From positions 310,001-374,000 of the forward strand of contig BMUX01000006.1 of NCBI GenBank assembly GCA_014650415.1: a DNA stretch of 64,000 bases, read 5' to 3'. Made by a program: the position numbers and the translations under genes. Below are positions 26,666-36,001 of this stretch, piece after piece; positions within the stretch are counted from its first letter, which is position 1; each line of letters starts with the position of its first letter. The notes beneath the pieces are model-generated. The model had not been told where the DNA came from. It made no database searches and saw only the letters and a program-made list of their open reading frames with translations. Source of the DNA: Streptomyces spiroverticillatus (GTDB lineage Bacteria > Actinomycetota > Actinomycetes > Streptomycetales > Streptomycetaceae).

Positions 26666-28968
26666 GTGACACGTCGGCATTCCCCGAGGCGGACACCACC
26701 GCCGACGCCCTCGCAGCCGTCGTGGGTGCCTGGTACCGGCGCACCCTGCAGGAGCGTGTGATCGTCGGCTGCCGCGTGGCGGACGAGGGCAGGACGCTCG
26801 CGGGACAGGCCGTTTTCGACCTGGACGCCGAGCACACCCACCAGGAACTGCTCGGCCAGGCCACGAAGGCCCTGGGCGACCTCGCCGACGCGGGCGTCGG
26901 CTCCTGCGGAGGCGAGAGCGGCGACATCGGCGAGAGCGTGGTCCGGTTCTCCGCAGGGGCCGGGCGGGACGTCACCGGTGCCCACACCGTGCCGCTGGTC
27001 GAGCTGGGCGCGGACACCTCGATCGTCGTCACCGCCCCCGACGACCCGGCGTGGGACGAACGGGAGGCAGCGGCGTACGCCGCCCTGGTGCGGAGCGTGC
27101 GTACGGCGGGCCGCGCCGCCCCGGACGCCCCGATCGCCCGCCTCGTCCTGCCGGCCGACGAAGGCCCGGCCTTCTGGGGAACACCGCAGGCACCGATCGA
27201 GGCGGCCCGCATCGACGACCTCATCGCGGGGCACGCCGCGAGCGACCCCGAAGCCGTGGCCGTCTCCTGCGCCGGACAGAGCCTGACACGCGCTGAACTG
27301 GACGCGTGTGCAACGGCGTTGGCGGCACGGCTTCAGTTCCACGGGGTCGGCCCGGACAGCGTCGTCGCCGTCCTGATGCACCGCTCCGTCGACCTGATCG
27401 TCGCCCTGGTCGCGGTCCTCAAGGCCGGTGGCGCCTATCTGGCGCTCAACCCGGACGACCCCGCCGCCCGCCTCGCGGACCTGACCCGTGACGCCGGTGT
27501 CGAGGTGGCGCTCGCCCAAGGGGACCTGGCCGGCCTGGTGCCCGCCGGAATCACCGTCGTCGGCCCCGCGGAACCCCTGGACCAGGCTCCCGCGTGGACA
27601 CCCCCCACCGGCCTGACCCCGGATCACCTCGCCTACGTCTGCTACACCTCGGGCTCCACGGGCGAACCCAAGGGCGTGGGCGTGCCGCACCGGGCCGTCG
27701 CCCGTCTGGTGCGCGGCACGGACTGGGTGGACATCCGGCCCGACGACGTCTTCCTGCACCTGTCCCCGGTGTCCTTCGACGCCGCCACGTTCGAGATCTT
27801 CGGCGCTCTCGTCAACGGCTGCCGACTCGCGGTGCTGCCCGGCGGACGCATGGAGATGGACCGGCTCGCGGCGACCGTGCAGGACGAGCGCGTCAGCGTG
27901 CTGCTGCTGCCCACGGGCCTGCTGCACGCCACGGTCTCGTCCACGATCGACGCCTTCACCGGCGTACGCCATGTCCTCACCGGTGGCGACGTGGCCTCCG
28001 CCGAGCACGTGCGGCGGCTCTTCGAGGCCCACCCGGACGTGCGGTTCACCAACGGCTACGGGCCCACGGAGAACACCACGTACACCACCTGCTGGACCAC
28101 GGACACCCCGCCCGCCTCGGCCTCCGTGTCCATCGGCGGACCGATCAGCGGCACCTCCGTGGCGATCTTGGACGAGGACCTGAACCCGGTGCCGACGGGT
28201 GTCGCGGGCGAGCTCTACGCCGCCGGAGAGGGGCTTGCCGTCGGGTATCTCGGCAAGCCCGGCGCCACCGCGGCGCGCTTCGTGCCGCACCCCTTCCCGA
28301 GCCGTCCCGGTGAGCGCACGTACCGTACCGGAGACCTGGCCAGGCGTCGGGCCGACGGCGGAGTGGAGTTCATCGGCCGCGCCGACCAGCAGGTCAAGGT
28401 CCAGGGCTACCGCGTCGAACTCGGCGCCGTGGAGGACGCGCTGACCCGCAGCCCGGACGTGGCGGTCGCCGCGGTCGCGGCCCAGCGCGAGCCTCAGGGC
28501 GGCAAGCGTCTGATCGCCTATGTCGTACCGGCCGACCCGCAGGCCGACACCGCCGAACTCGTCGCCGGACTGCGCAAGCGGCTCGGCGCCGAACTGCCCG
28601 CGTACATGGTGCCGTGGGCCGTCCTGGTCCTCCCCGGGCTCGCCCTGAACCGCAACGGCAAGGTCGACCGACGTGCCCTGCCGGCCGTCACCCGACAACC
28701 CCGCGACATGTGGAACGAGTACGTGGCTCCCACCACCGATCTGGAGCGTCGCCTCACCGACCTGTGGGGGCAACTGCTCGGCATCGAGCCGATCGGCGTC
28801 GAGGACGACTTCTTCGACCTCGGCGGGCACTCCCTGATGGCCGCGGAACTCCTCGCCGTTCTGCAGAGCGACCTGGGGCTCGACGTCTCGGCGCGCACCC
28901 TCTACCTGCAGCCGACGATCGCGGAACTCTGCGCCGACATCGAGCAGTCCGCCGGCCCCTCCGACTAA
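26662..28968 (+). CDS. NRPS adenylation-carrier didomain (A-T)
   Basis: A 768-residue protein. Residues 1-170 are an extension that looks like the remnant of a condensation domain C-terminal lobe, with no HHxxxDG. The A domain follows: A3 TSGSTGEPKG near 327-336, A5 NGYGPTEN, A8 about KVQGYRVEL, A10 NRNGKVDRRAL. The carrier has LGGHSL near 720. Residues lining the A pocket read about D-A-F-L-L-G-G-T-Y-K by alignment to GrsA, a hydrophobic pocket that suggests an aliphatic amino acid. With MbtH before it and a P450 and thioesterase after, it resembles NovH/NikP1-type systems that load an amino acid for beta-hydroxylation. The specificity reading was made by eye. Confidence 0.88.
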   Translation: MSDTSAFPEADTTADALAAVVGAWYRRTLQERVIVGCRVADEGRTLAGQAVFDLDAEHTHQELLGQATKALGDLADAGVGSCGGESGDIGESVVRFSAGAGRDVTGAHTVPLVELGADTSIVVTAPDDPAWDEREAAAYAALVRSVRTAGRAAPDAPIARLVLPADEGPAFWGTPQAPIEAARIDDLIAGHAASDPEAVAVSCAGQSLTRAELDACATALAARLQFHGVGPDSVVAVLMHRSVDLIVALVAVLKAGGAYLALNPDDPAARLADLTRDAGVEVALAQGDLAGLVPAGITVVGPAEPLDQAPAWTPPTGLTPDHLAYVCYTSGSTGEPKGVGVPHRAVARLVRGTDWVDIRPDDVFLHLSPVSFDAATFEIFGALVNGCRLAVLPGGRMEMDRLAATVQDERVSVLLLPTGLLHATVSSTIDAFTGVRHVLTGGDVASAEHVRRLFEAHPDVRFTNGYGPTENTTYTTCWTTDTPPASASVSIGGPISGTSVAILDEDLNPVPTGVAGELYAAGEGLAVGYLGKPGATAARFVPHPFPSRPGERTYRTGDLARRRADGGVEFIGRADQQVKVQGYRVELGAVEDALTRSPDVAVAAVAAQREPQGGKRLIAYVVPADPQADTAELVAGLRKRLGAELPAYMVPWAVLVLPGLALNRNGKVDRRALPAVTRQPRDMWNEYVAPTTDLERRLTDLWGQLLGIEPIGVEDDFFDLGGHSLMAAELLAVLQSDLGLDVSARTLYLQPTIAELCADIEQSAGPSD

Positions 28969-29025
28969 GCCGCCTTCTCGTCGACATCGACGGCTCCGCC
29001 ATCCCTCCACCAGACAGGACACTCC

Positions 29026-30294
29026 GTGCTGGACGCATCCCCAGCGGCTTCGCGCTGCCCGTTCACGGGTGACACCGCCGCCGCCGACCTGACGGACCCC
29101 GGTCTCTACAGCGCGGACGACCCGCACCCGGTCTGGCGCGACCTGCGCGCGCACGACCCGGTCAGCCGCCGTACCGCGGCCGGCGGAGGCACGTACTGGT
29201 CGATCACCAAGTACGCCGACGCCGACCTGGTCCTGCGGGACCACGAGACCTTCACCTCCGAACGCGGCACCCTGCTCCTGCTGCTCGGCCGCGACGACCC
29301 TGCAGGTGGCCGCCAGATGGCGGCCACCGACCCGCCCCGCCACGGTGATCTGCGGGAACCGCTGCAACGTGCCCTTGCCATCAAGCAGGTCGAGGCGCGT
29401 CGCGAGCAGATCCGCGAAGCGGTGCTCGGCCTGATCACCCCGCTCGGCGACGGCGGCCCGTACGACCTGGCCGAAGAGATGACCAAGATGCCCATGGCGG
29501 TCATCGGCACCCTGATGAACCTGCCGCACGCCGACCGCCCCCGCCTGATCGAGCTCACCACGGCCGCCATAGCCCCCGACGCCCCCCGGTTCGCCCGCCC
29601 CGGCGGCACCCAGGCCGTCCTCAAAGCGGCCCACCGCGAGCTGTTCGCCTACTTCCAGGACCTCGTCACCGAACGCCGGCAGACACCCGGCGACGATCTC
29701 ATCAGCCTGCTCCTGCGCATGGACCTCGACGGCCGGCTGCTCACCCCCGGCGAGATCGTCTCCAACTGCTACAGCCTGCTCCTGGGCGCCAGCGTCACCA
29801 TGGCGCAGGTCCCGGTGAGCGCCCTGCACGAGCTGATGGGCACCCCCGTGCTCGACGACTGGGCGAGCGACCCCAAGGCGCTCGCCTCCGGAGTCGAGGA
29901 GGCCCTGCGCTGGTCGTCGCCCACCAACCACTTCATGCGCTACGCCACCCGTGACGTGGAGATGCGCGGCCGGCAGATCAAGGCGGGCGACGCGGTGGTC
30001 GTGTGGCTCGGATCGGCCAACCGGGACGAGGAGGTCTTCGCCGACCCCTTCGTCTTCGACATCCGCCGCCGCCCCAACAAGCACATCGCGTTCGGCATCG
30101 GTCCGCACTACTGCGTCGGCCACACCGTGGCCCGGGTCGCCCTGAAGATCGTCATGGCCGAGCTCTTCAGCCGGTTCACGGACTTCCGTCCCGCGGGGCC
30201 CGGCAGACGGCTGCACTCCAACATCATCGCCGGCTGGGAGTCCCTGCCGATCACCGCCAAGGTCAAGCCGGTGCGTACGCCCGTCGCGTACTGA
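29026..30294 (+). CDS. Cytochrome P450, probable carrier-bound amino acid hydroxylase
   Basis: A 422-residue soluble P450. The haem loop is FGIGPHYCVGH with Cys363, and the ExxR pair is in VEEALRW. The I-helix reads LLLGASVTMAQ, where the usual acidic residue is Val but the Thr stays. P450s next to A-T didomains and thioesterases (novobiocin, nikkomycin and glycopeptide pathways) hydroxylate the beta carbon of the aminoacyl-carrier. That role is inferred here from the gene order A-T, P450, TE. It needs external ferredoxin; none is encoded in the window. The start is GTG 29026. A 30-bp repeat follows the stop. Confidence 0.88.
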   Translation: MLDASPAASRCPFTGDTAAADLTDPGLYSADDPHPVWRDLRAHDPVSRRTAAGGGTYWSITKYADADLVLRDHETFTSERGTLLLLLGRDDPAGGRQMAATDPPRHGDLREPLQRALAIKQVEARREQIREAVLGLITPLGDGGPYDLAEEMTKMPMAVIGTLMNLPHADRPRLIELTTAAIAPDAPRFARPGGTQAVLKAAHRELFAYFQDLVTERRQTPGDDLISLLLRMDLDGRLLTPGEIVSNCYSLLLGASVTMAQVPVSALHELMGTPVLDDWASDPKALASGVEEALRWSSPTNHFMRYATRDVEMRGRQIKAGDAVVVWLGSANRDEEVFADPFVFDIRRRPNKHIAFGIGPHYCVGHTVARVALKIVMAELFSRFTDFRPAGPGRRLHSNIIAGWESLPITAKVKPVRTPVAY

Positions 30295-30295
30295 A

Positions 30296-30367
30296 CCGGA
30301 CCTTCGCGGCACCCCCATCGCCACCGGACCCTTCGCGGCACCCCATCGCCACGGACCCTTCGCGACA
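30296..30367. repeat. About 29-bp tandem repeat after a stop codon
   Basis: Units of the form CCGGACCCTTCGCGGCACCC plus CATCGCCA occur about 2.5 times, directly after the P450 stop. The last copy is truncated at CTTCGCGACA. Confidence 0.8.
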
Positions 30368-30385
30368 GACCTCGAGGACCCCTCC

Positions 30386-31126
30386 ATGACAACACCGACC
30401 GGGCGGCGCAGCCGGCTCTTCCTGCGCGCGCCGCTGCCCGAGGCCCGTGCCCGGGTCTTCCTGCTGCCGTACTCGGGATGCGGTGCCAGCATGTACCGGC
30501 AGTGGCCCGCGCTCCACGAAGGCGTCAACTTCTGCCCCGTACAGCTGCCGGGCCGCGAGAACCGCATGCGCGAAGCCCCCTTCGACAGCTACGAGGAGCT
30601 CGCCGACTCCCTGGCCGAGGAGCTGCTGCCGCATCTCGACCGGCCCTACGCCCTGTTCGGGCACTGCAGTTCCGCGCTCGCCGCGTACGAGACCGCGCTG
30701 CGCCTCGTCGAGCGCGGCTGCCCGCCCCCCGCGCGGCTCGTCGTCTCCTCCGAGGTGGCCCCGCAGGACGGTCCCTACGGGCGCTTTCTGCAGATGACGG
30801 ACGAGGAACTCGCGGCAGAGCTGCGCGCGTTGATGATCGGCCTCGGCGGTGAGCCGCATCCGGACCTCATCGATCTGACCCTGCGGGTGCTGCGTCACGA
30901 CGTCGAGGTCAACAAGCGCTACCACGTGGCCGAGCCGACCCGGCTGCCCTGCCCGGTCACCTCGCTCGGCTGGAGCCGGGACACCGGCATCGAACCGCGG
31001 CTGATGTCCGGCTGGTCCGCCTGCGGCGACGTGGACGACGTGGTGCTCGACGGCGACCACTACGCGTTCGTCGACGCGCCCGCCGATCTGGTGCGGCTGT
31101 TCACCGACACCTTCACGACGGCTTAG
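30386..31126 (+). CDS. Type II thioesterase with Cys at the nucleophile position
   Basis: A 246-residue alpha/beta hydrolase of the GrsT/TEII type: LLPYSGCGASMYRQW, VQLPGRENRM, and a C-terminal GDHYAFVD with the catalytic His. The elbow that normally reads GHSMG is GHCSSA, so residue 94 is Cys instead of Ser. A few NRPS thioesterases use Cys. It follows the A-T and P450 genes, so it probably releases the hydroxylated amino acid from the A-T carrier, or passes it to another carrier. A conventional editing role is the alternative. The start is ATG 30386. Confidence 0.85.
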   Translation: MTTPTGRRSRLFLRAPLPEARARVFLLPYSGCGASMYRQWPALHEGVNFCPVQLPGRENRMREAPFDSYEELADSLAEELLPHLDRPYALFGHCSSALAAYETALRLVERGCPPPARLVVSSEVAPQDGPYGRFLQMTDEELAAELRALMIGLGGEPHPDLIDLTLRVLRHDVEVNKRYHVAEPTRLPCPVTSLGWSRDTGIEPRLMSGWSACGDVDDVVLDGDHYAFVDAPADLVRLFTDTFTTA

Positions 31127-31138
31127 GACGGATCTGGG

Positions 31139-34100
31139 ATGGAATCCACCGACCGGCGGCAGCCGGCACTGTCGCCGACCAAGCGCGCCCTCCTGGCCAG
31201 GCTGCGCGAAGGCACGGACCCGGGCGGGCGGTCGACCGGCGCGGCGATACCCCGCCGCCCCGATCCGGGCACGGCACCCGCCACGCGGGCCCAGGAGTCC
31301 CTGTGGTTCCTCGACCAGTACCTCGGCTCCGGCACCAACTCCACCTACAACCTGTGGTCGGCACTCCGACTGCGCAAAGCCCTGGACGTGGACCGGCTCG
31401 CCGAGTGCCTGCGCCGCGCCGTGGCCCGGCACGAGGCGCTGCGCACCACCCTGGTCGCCGGTGAGGGCGGGGTGCGGCAAAGGATCGCCCGAGCCGCCGA
31501 AGTGAAGCTGCCGGTGCGCGAGACCGAACCGGAGCGGGCGCGGCAGGTCGTGTCGGCCGTGGCCCGTGAACCCTTCGACCTGGCGGCCGGGCCCCTGTTC
31601 AGGCCGACCCTGTTCCGGCTCGGCCCCGACGACCACGTCCTGCTGATCACCGCCCACCACGCCGTCTTCGACGGGGTCTCGGCCGGAGTGCTGCTGCGGG
31701 AGATCGCCGCCGACTACTCCGCACCCGCCGGTGACGGTGGCGGGGCTCACGGCGACGCCGGGAGCCCCGTGGACGAGCCCGCCACGCGGTACGGCGACTG
31801 GGCCGCCTGGACGCGGCAGCCCGAGCGCGAGGCCGATCTCGAGCGGCAACTCGCCTACTGGAGCCGTCGTCTGGCCGGAGCTCCGCCGCTCCTCGAACTG
31901 CCCACCGACCACCAGCGGCCCACCGTGCGGTCCTTCGCCGGCGCCGAGGTCACCACCCGCCTCGACGGGCCCGGGGTCGCCGCGCTCCGCGAACTGTGCC
32001 GGCAGGAAGGCGTCACCCTGTTCACCGCCGTGCTCGCCGCCTACCAGGTGGCGCTCGCGCGGCACTCGGGGCAGCGGGACATCTGCGTGGGCATGCCGAC
32101 GGCCGGCCGTACCCGCCCCGAGACCCAGGACGTCGTCGGGTATCTCGTCAACACCGTGGTCGTACGCGGCCGGGTGGACGGCACCGACACCTTCCGCGGG
32201 CTGCTGCGCGCCACCCGCGCGTCCACCGTGGAAGCCCTGGAGCACCAGGAAGTGCCCTTCGACCAGGTGGTCGCGGAGCTGAGCCCCGACCGGAGCGACG
32301 CGCACAATCCGCTCTTCCAGGCGTACCTGGACGTCACCCGGGCCACCGACACCGCACCGCCGGAGTTCACCGGACTCGACTGCTCCTGGTACGAACTGCC
32401 CGGCGCCGACGCCAAGTTCGACCTCAGCCTCGGAGTCACCGAACACGAGGACCGTCTGGAGCTCGACCTCGACTACCGCGCCGACCTCTTCGAGGCCGCC
32501 ACGATGAGCCGGTTCGCCGGGCGCCTGGTGGAGCTGTTGAACGACGTGGCGAGCCTGCCCGACCGTCCGCTGGCCGACCTTCCGCCGCTGCCGGCCCACG
32601 AGCTGCGCGCGGAACTCGGGTCCGGGCAGGGAGAGACGGTCCCGGTCGACGACGGCTCCCTGGCCGAGGGGCTGGCCGCCCAGGCCGCCCGTACCCCCGA
32701 CGCCGTCGCCGTGCGCCACGAAGGCCAGGAGCTGACGTACCGGCAACTCGACTCCCGGGCCAACAGGCTGGCGCGCCGGCTGCTGGACCTCGGCGCCGGA
32801 CCGGGTCGTGTCGTCGCGGTGGCCGTGCCCCGGTCCCTCGACCTGATCGTCGCCCTCGGCGCCGTCGCCCGAGCGGGCGCCGCCTATCTGCCCCTGGACG
32901 CCGACCTCCCGGTGGACCGGCTGCGCTTCATGCTGGACGAGGCCCGGCCCGTGTGCCTGCTCACGGTGGCCGCTCACGGGGACGACCTGTCCGACACCCT
33001 GCCGCGCATCACCCTGGACCAGGCCGACGCGGAGCTCTCCGCACATGCGGACACCCCCGTGCGCGACGAGGAACTGCCCACCCCCCGGCACCCGTCGGAC
33101 CCGGCCTACGCGCTGTTCACCTCCGGCTCCACCGGCCGCCCCAAGGGGGTGCTCGTACCGCAGCAGGGCATCCTCAACCGGCTGCGCTGGATGCAGGCCG
33201 CCTACCGCCTCACCCCCGACGACCGGGTTCTGCACAAGACACCCACGACGTTCGACGTGTCGGTGTGGGAACTGTTCTGGCCGCTGCTGGAAGGCGCGAC
33301 ACTCGTCGTGGCCAGGCCCGACGGGCACCGCGACCCCTACTACCTGGCCGACCTGATGCGGCGCGAGGCCGTCACCACCGCGCACTTCGTGCCCGCCATG
33401 CTGGAGGTGTTCCTCCAGGAGCCGCAGGCCGGCGCCTGCACCGCCCTGCGCCGGATCGTGTGCAGTGGCGAGGCCCTGCCCCGGCCGCTGGCCGACCGGT
33501 TCCACGAGGTCCTCGCGGGCGTGGAACTGCACAATCTGTACGGTCCGACCGAGGCGTCCGTCGACGTCACGCACTGGCCCTGCCCACCGGGCGAGGACGG
33601 CGACGTGCCCATCGGAACCCCCGTGTGGAACACGGCCGTCCACGTCCTGGACGACGACCTCAACCCGGTGCCGTCCGGCACCCCCGGCGAGCTGTACCTC
33701 GCCGGGGTCCAGCTCGCCCTCGGCTACCTGCGCAGGCCCGGCCTCACCGCCGAGCGCTTCGTGCCCGACCCGTGGGGCGCGCCGGGCACCCGTATGTACC
33801 GCACCGGCGATCTCGTACGCCGCCGCTCCGACTCCGCGCTGATGTACCTGGGCCGCACCGACCACCAGGTGAAGATACGGGGCCTGCGCGTCGAACTCGG
33901 CGAGATCGAAGCCGTGCTGGCCGCCCACCCGAGCGTGGCACGCGCCCTGGTCACCGTCCGCGCCGACCGGCCCCAGGAGCAGCGCCTCACCGGCTACGTC
34001 ATCGCGGCCGAGGGACACACACCCGACCCCGAGGTCCTGCGCGCCGAAGCCGCGGCCACCCTGCCCGGCTACATGGTGCCCGCCGACATCCTGCTGCTGG

Positions 34101-36001
34101 AGCAGCTCCCCACCACGATCAACGGGAAGACCGACAGGGCCGCGCTGCCCGCCCCCACCACGACCGAGAGGCAGCGCTTCGACGCGGTGCCCGTGACCGA
34201 GCAGGAGGCGCTCCTGTGCTCGATCTTCACGGAGCTGCTCGCCCTCGACGACGCCGGTCCCCTCGACGATTTCTTCGCCCTGGGCGGCGACAGCATCGGC
34301 TCCATCCACCTGGTCGGCCGGGCCCGCCGGGCCGGGCTGCTGCTCACCGCACGGCAGATCTTCCAGCACCGTACGCCGCGCGCCCTCGCGGCTGTCGCGG
34401 CTCCCGTCGACGGCGGTGCGACCGAAGCCGACGACGGCACCGGAGTTGTGCCGACCACCCCGATCATGCGGTGGTGGCGTGCGGCGGGCGGGCCGACCGG
34501 GGGCTACCACCAGTCGATGCTCGTGAGCACACCGCCCGGCATGAGCGGGCCGCAACTGGCCGCCGTGCTCCAGGCCGTCGTCGACCGGCACGACATGCTG
34601 CGCGCCCGCCTGGTCGCCGTCGACGGCGAGGAGGTCCTCGAGGTGCCGGCCGCCGGCACGTTCGACGCGAACTCCGTCGTGGAGCGGACCGACATCACCA
34701 AGGCCGGTGGCCTCCCGGCGGGCGCGCGGGAGGCGCACGAGGCACGCGTGGCACCTCTGTTGGTGCCCGAGGACGGCCGGATGGTCCGCGCCGTGTGGTT
34801 CGACGCGGGCCCCCAGGCACCGGGACGCCTGCTCCTGGTCGTCCACCACCTGGTCGTCGACGGGGTGTCCTGGCGCATCCTCCAGGACGACCTGGCCCAC
34901 GCCTGGTCGGACGTCGCCGCCGCACGCCGGCCCGAACTCGACCCGGTGCCGGTGTCCTTCCGCCGTTACGCCCGGCTCCTGCACGACCAGGCACGCAGCG
35001 AGCGGCGCACCGTCGAACTCGGCCACTGGACCGGGTCCGTCGCATCGGAAGGCACCCTCGCCGGGTGGGCGATCGACCCGGAGCAGGACACCGTGCAGCG
35101 GGCCGCCGCACTGGAGCGGACCCTGCCCGGCGAGCTGACGGCCCGGCTCGTCGGCCCCGTGGCCAGAACGTTCCGCACGGGCGTCGAGCAGGTGCTGCTC
35201 ACGGGGCTCGCACTGGCCGTGCACGCCCGGCAGAACCGGCGCGGTGCGCAGAGCGGCGCGGTCTCCGTCAACCTGGAGGGCCACGGCCGCGAGGGGTCCC
35301 TGGGCGAACTCGACCTGTCCCGCACCGTCGGCTGGTTCACCAGCCTGTATCCGGTACGGCTCGACGTGAGCGGCATCGACACCGACGACGCCCTCGCGGG
35401 CGGCCCGGCCGCCGGCACGGCACTCAAGCGGGTCAAGGAGCAGCTGGCGGCCGTACCGGACCACGGGGTGGGACACGGCCTGCTGCGCTGGCTCAACCCC
35501 GTCGCGAAGAAGGCGCTCGCGGCGCTGCCCGCGCCGCCGATCGGCTTCAACTACCTGGGCCGGTTCGCGGCTTCGGCGGCGACGGAGACCGTCCGCGACT
35601 GGGCTGCCGTGCCGGGCGAGCCGCTGCTGAGCGGCGGCATACCCGACGGGACGCCGCTGGCCCATCCGCTGGACATCGTGGCCCTGACCGAGGACCACGC
35701 CGACGGGCCCCGGCTGACCCTGAGCCTCACCCGTTCGACGCGGCTGCTGTCCGAGGCGGATCTGGAGGAGTTCGCCGAACTCTGGACCGAGGCCCTGGAG
35801 GGCCTCGCACGGCATGCGGACGACCCCTCGGCGGGCGGGGTGACGCCCTCGGACCTCACCCTCGGCGGCCTCGCCCAGGACGAGATCGACGCACTGCAGG
35901 CGGAATTCGCGAACGACATGGACGTCGACTTCGGCACCGATGCCGCCATCGACATGGATTTCGACAGGGATTTCGACATGGATGGGGAGGGAGACCTGTG
36001 A
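31139..36001 (+). CDS. NRPS module C-A(Ser)-T-E
   Basis: A 1620-residue one-module synthetase. The C domain (about 45-480) has HHAVFDG near 173 and LCL-type features. The A domain (about 510-1010) has SGSTGRPKG, LYGPTEAS and NGKTDRAAL. Its pocket reads D-V-W-H-V-S-L-V-D-K, a known serine code. The carrier has LGGDSI near 1049. An epimerisation domain follows with HHLVVDGVSW and VGWFTSLYP, so the product is D-Ser. The last 31 residues hold 11 Asp and look like an acidic docking tail. The DCL-type C domain at 53987 is the logical acceptor. The stop overlaps the next NRPS gene. Confidence 0.93.
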   Translation: MESTDRRQPALSPTKRALLARLREGTDPGGRSTGAAIPRRPDPGTAPATRAQESLWFLDQYLGSGTNSTYNLWSALRLRKALDVDRLAECLRRAVARHEALRTTLVAGEGGVRQRIARAAEVKLPVRETEPERARQVVSAVAREPFDLAAGPLFRPTLFRLGPDDHVLLITAHHAVFDGVSAGVLLREIAADYSAPAGDGGGAHGDAGSPVDEPATRYGDWAAWTRQPEREADLERQLAYWSRRLAGAPPLLELPTDHQRPTVRSFAGAEVTTRLDGPGVAALRELCRQEGVTLFTAVLAAYQVALARHSGQRDICVGMPTAGRTRPETQDVVGYLVNTVVVRGRVDGTDTFRGLLRATRASTVEALEHQEVPFDQVVAELSPDRSDAHNPLFQAYLDVTRATDTAPPEFTGLDCSWYELPGADAKFDLSLGVTEHEDRLELDLDYRADLFEAATMSRFAGRLVELLNDVASLPDRPLADLPPLPAHELRAELGSGQGETVPVDDGSLAEGLAAQAARTPDAVAVRHEGQELTYRQLDSRANRLARRLLDLGAGPGRVVAVAVPRSLDLIVALGAVARAGAAYLPLDADLPVDRLRFMLDEARPVCLLTVAAHGDDLSDTLPRITLDQADAELSAHADTPVRDEELPTPRHPSDPAYALFTSGSTGRPKGVLVPQQGILNRLRWMQAAYRLTPDDRVLHKTPTTFDVSVWELFWPLLEGATLVVARPDGHRDPYYLADLMRREAVTTAHFVPAMLEVFLQEPQAGACTALRRIVCSGEALPRPLADRFHEVLAGVELHNLYGPTEASVDVTHWPCPPGEDGDVPIGTPVWNTAVHVLDDDLNPVPSGTPGELYLAGVQLALGYLRRPGLTAERFVPDPWGAPGTRMYRTGDLVRRRSDSALMYLGRTDHQVKIRGLRVELGEIEAVLAAHPSVARALVTVRADRPQEQRLTGYVIAAEGHTPDPEVLRAEAAATLPGYMVPADILLLEQLPTTINGKTDRAALPAPTTTERQRFDAVPVTEQEALLCSIFTELLALDDAGPLDDFFALGGDSIGSIHLVGRARRAGLLLTARQIFQHRTPRALAAVAAPVDGGATEADDGTGVVPTTPIMRWWRAAGGPTGGYHQSMLVSTPPGMSGPQLAAVLQAVVDRHDMLRARLVAVDGEEVLEVPAAGTFDANSVVERTDITKAGGLPAGAREAHEARVAPLLVPEDGRMVRAVWFDAGPQAPGRLLLVVHHLVVDGVSWRILQDDLAHAWSDVAAARRPELDPVPVSFRRYARLLHDQARSERRTVELGHWTGSVASEGTLAGWAIDPEQDTVQRAAALERTLPGELTARLVGPVARTFRTGVEQVLLTGLALAVHARQNRRGAQSGAVSVNLEGHGREGSLGELDLSRTVGWFTSLYPVRLDVSGIDTDDALAGGPAAGTALKRVKEQLAAVPDHGVGHGLLRWLNPVAKKALAALPAPPIGFNYLGRFAASAATETVRDWAAVPGEPLLSGGIPDGTPLAHPLDIVALTEDHADGPRLTLSLTRSTRLLSEADLEEFAELWTEALEGLARHADDPSAGGVTPSDLTLGGLAQDEIDALQAEFANDMDVDFGTDAAIDMDFDRDFDMDGEGDL

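Noticed and set aside
26431..30567. A minus-strand open frame of 1378 codons across the MbtH, A-T and P450 genes
   Set aside because: It is a shadow of the plus-strand genes produced by high GC third positions, with no domain and no ribosome site.
31996..35997. Extension of the C-A-T NRPS frame to an upstream start inside the Ser module
   Set aside because: The upstream part is Arg/Pro-rich noise; the GTG at 35998 overlapping the previous stop is the true start.
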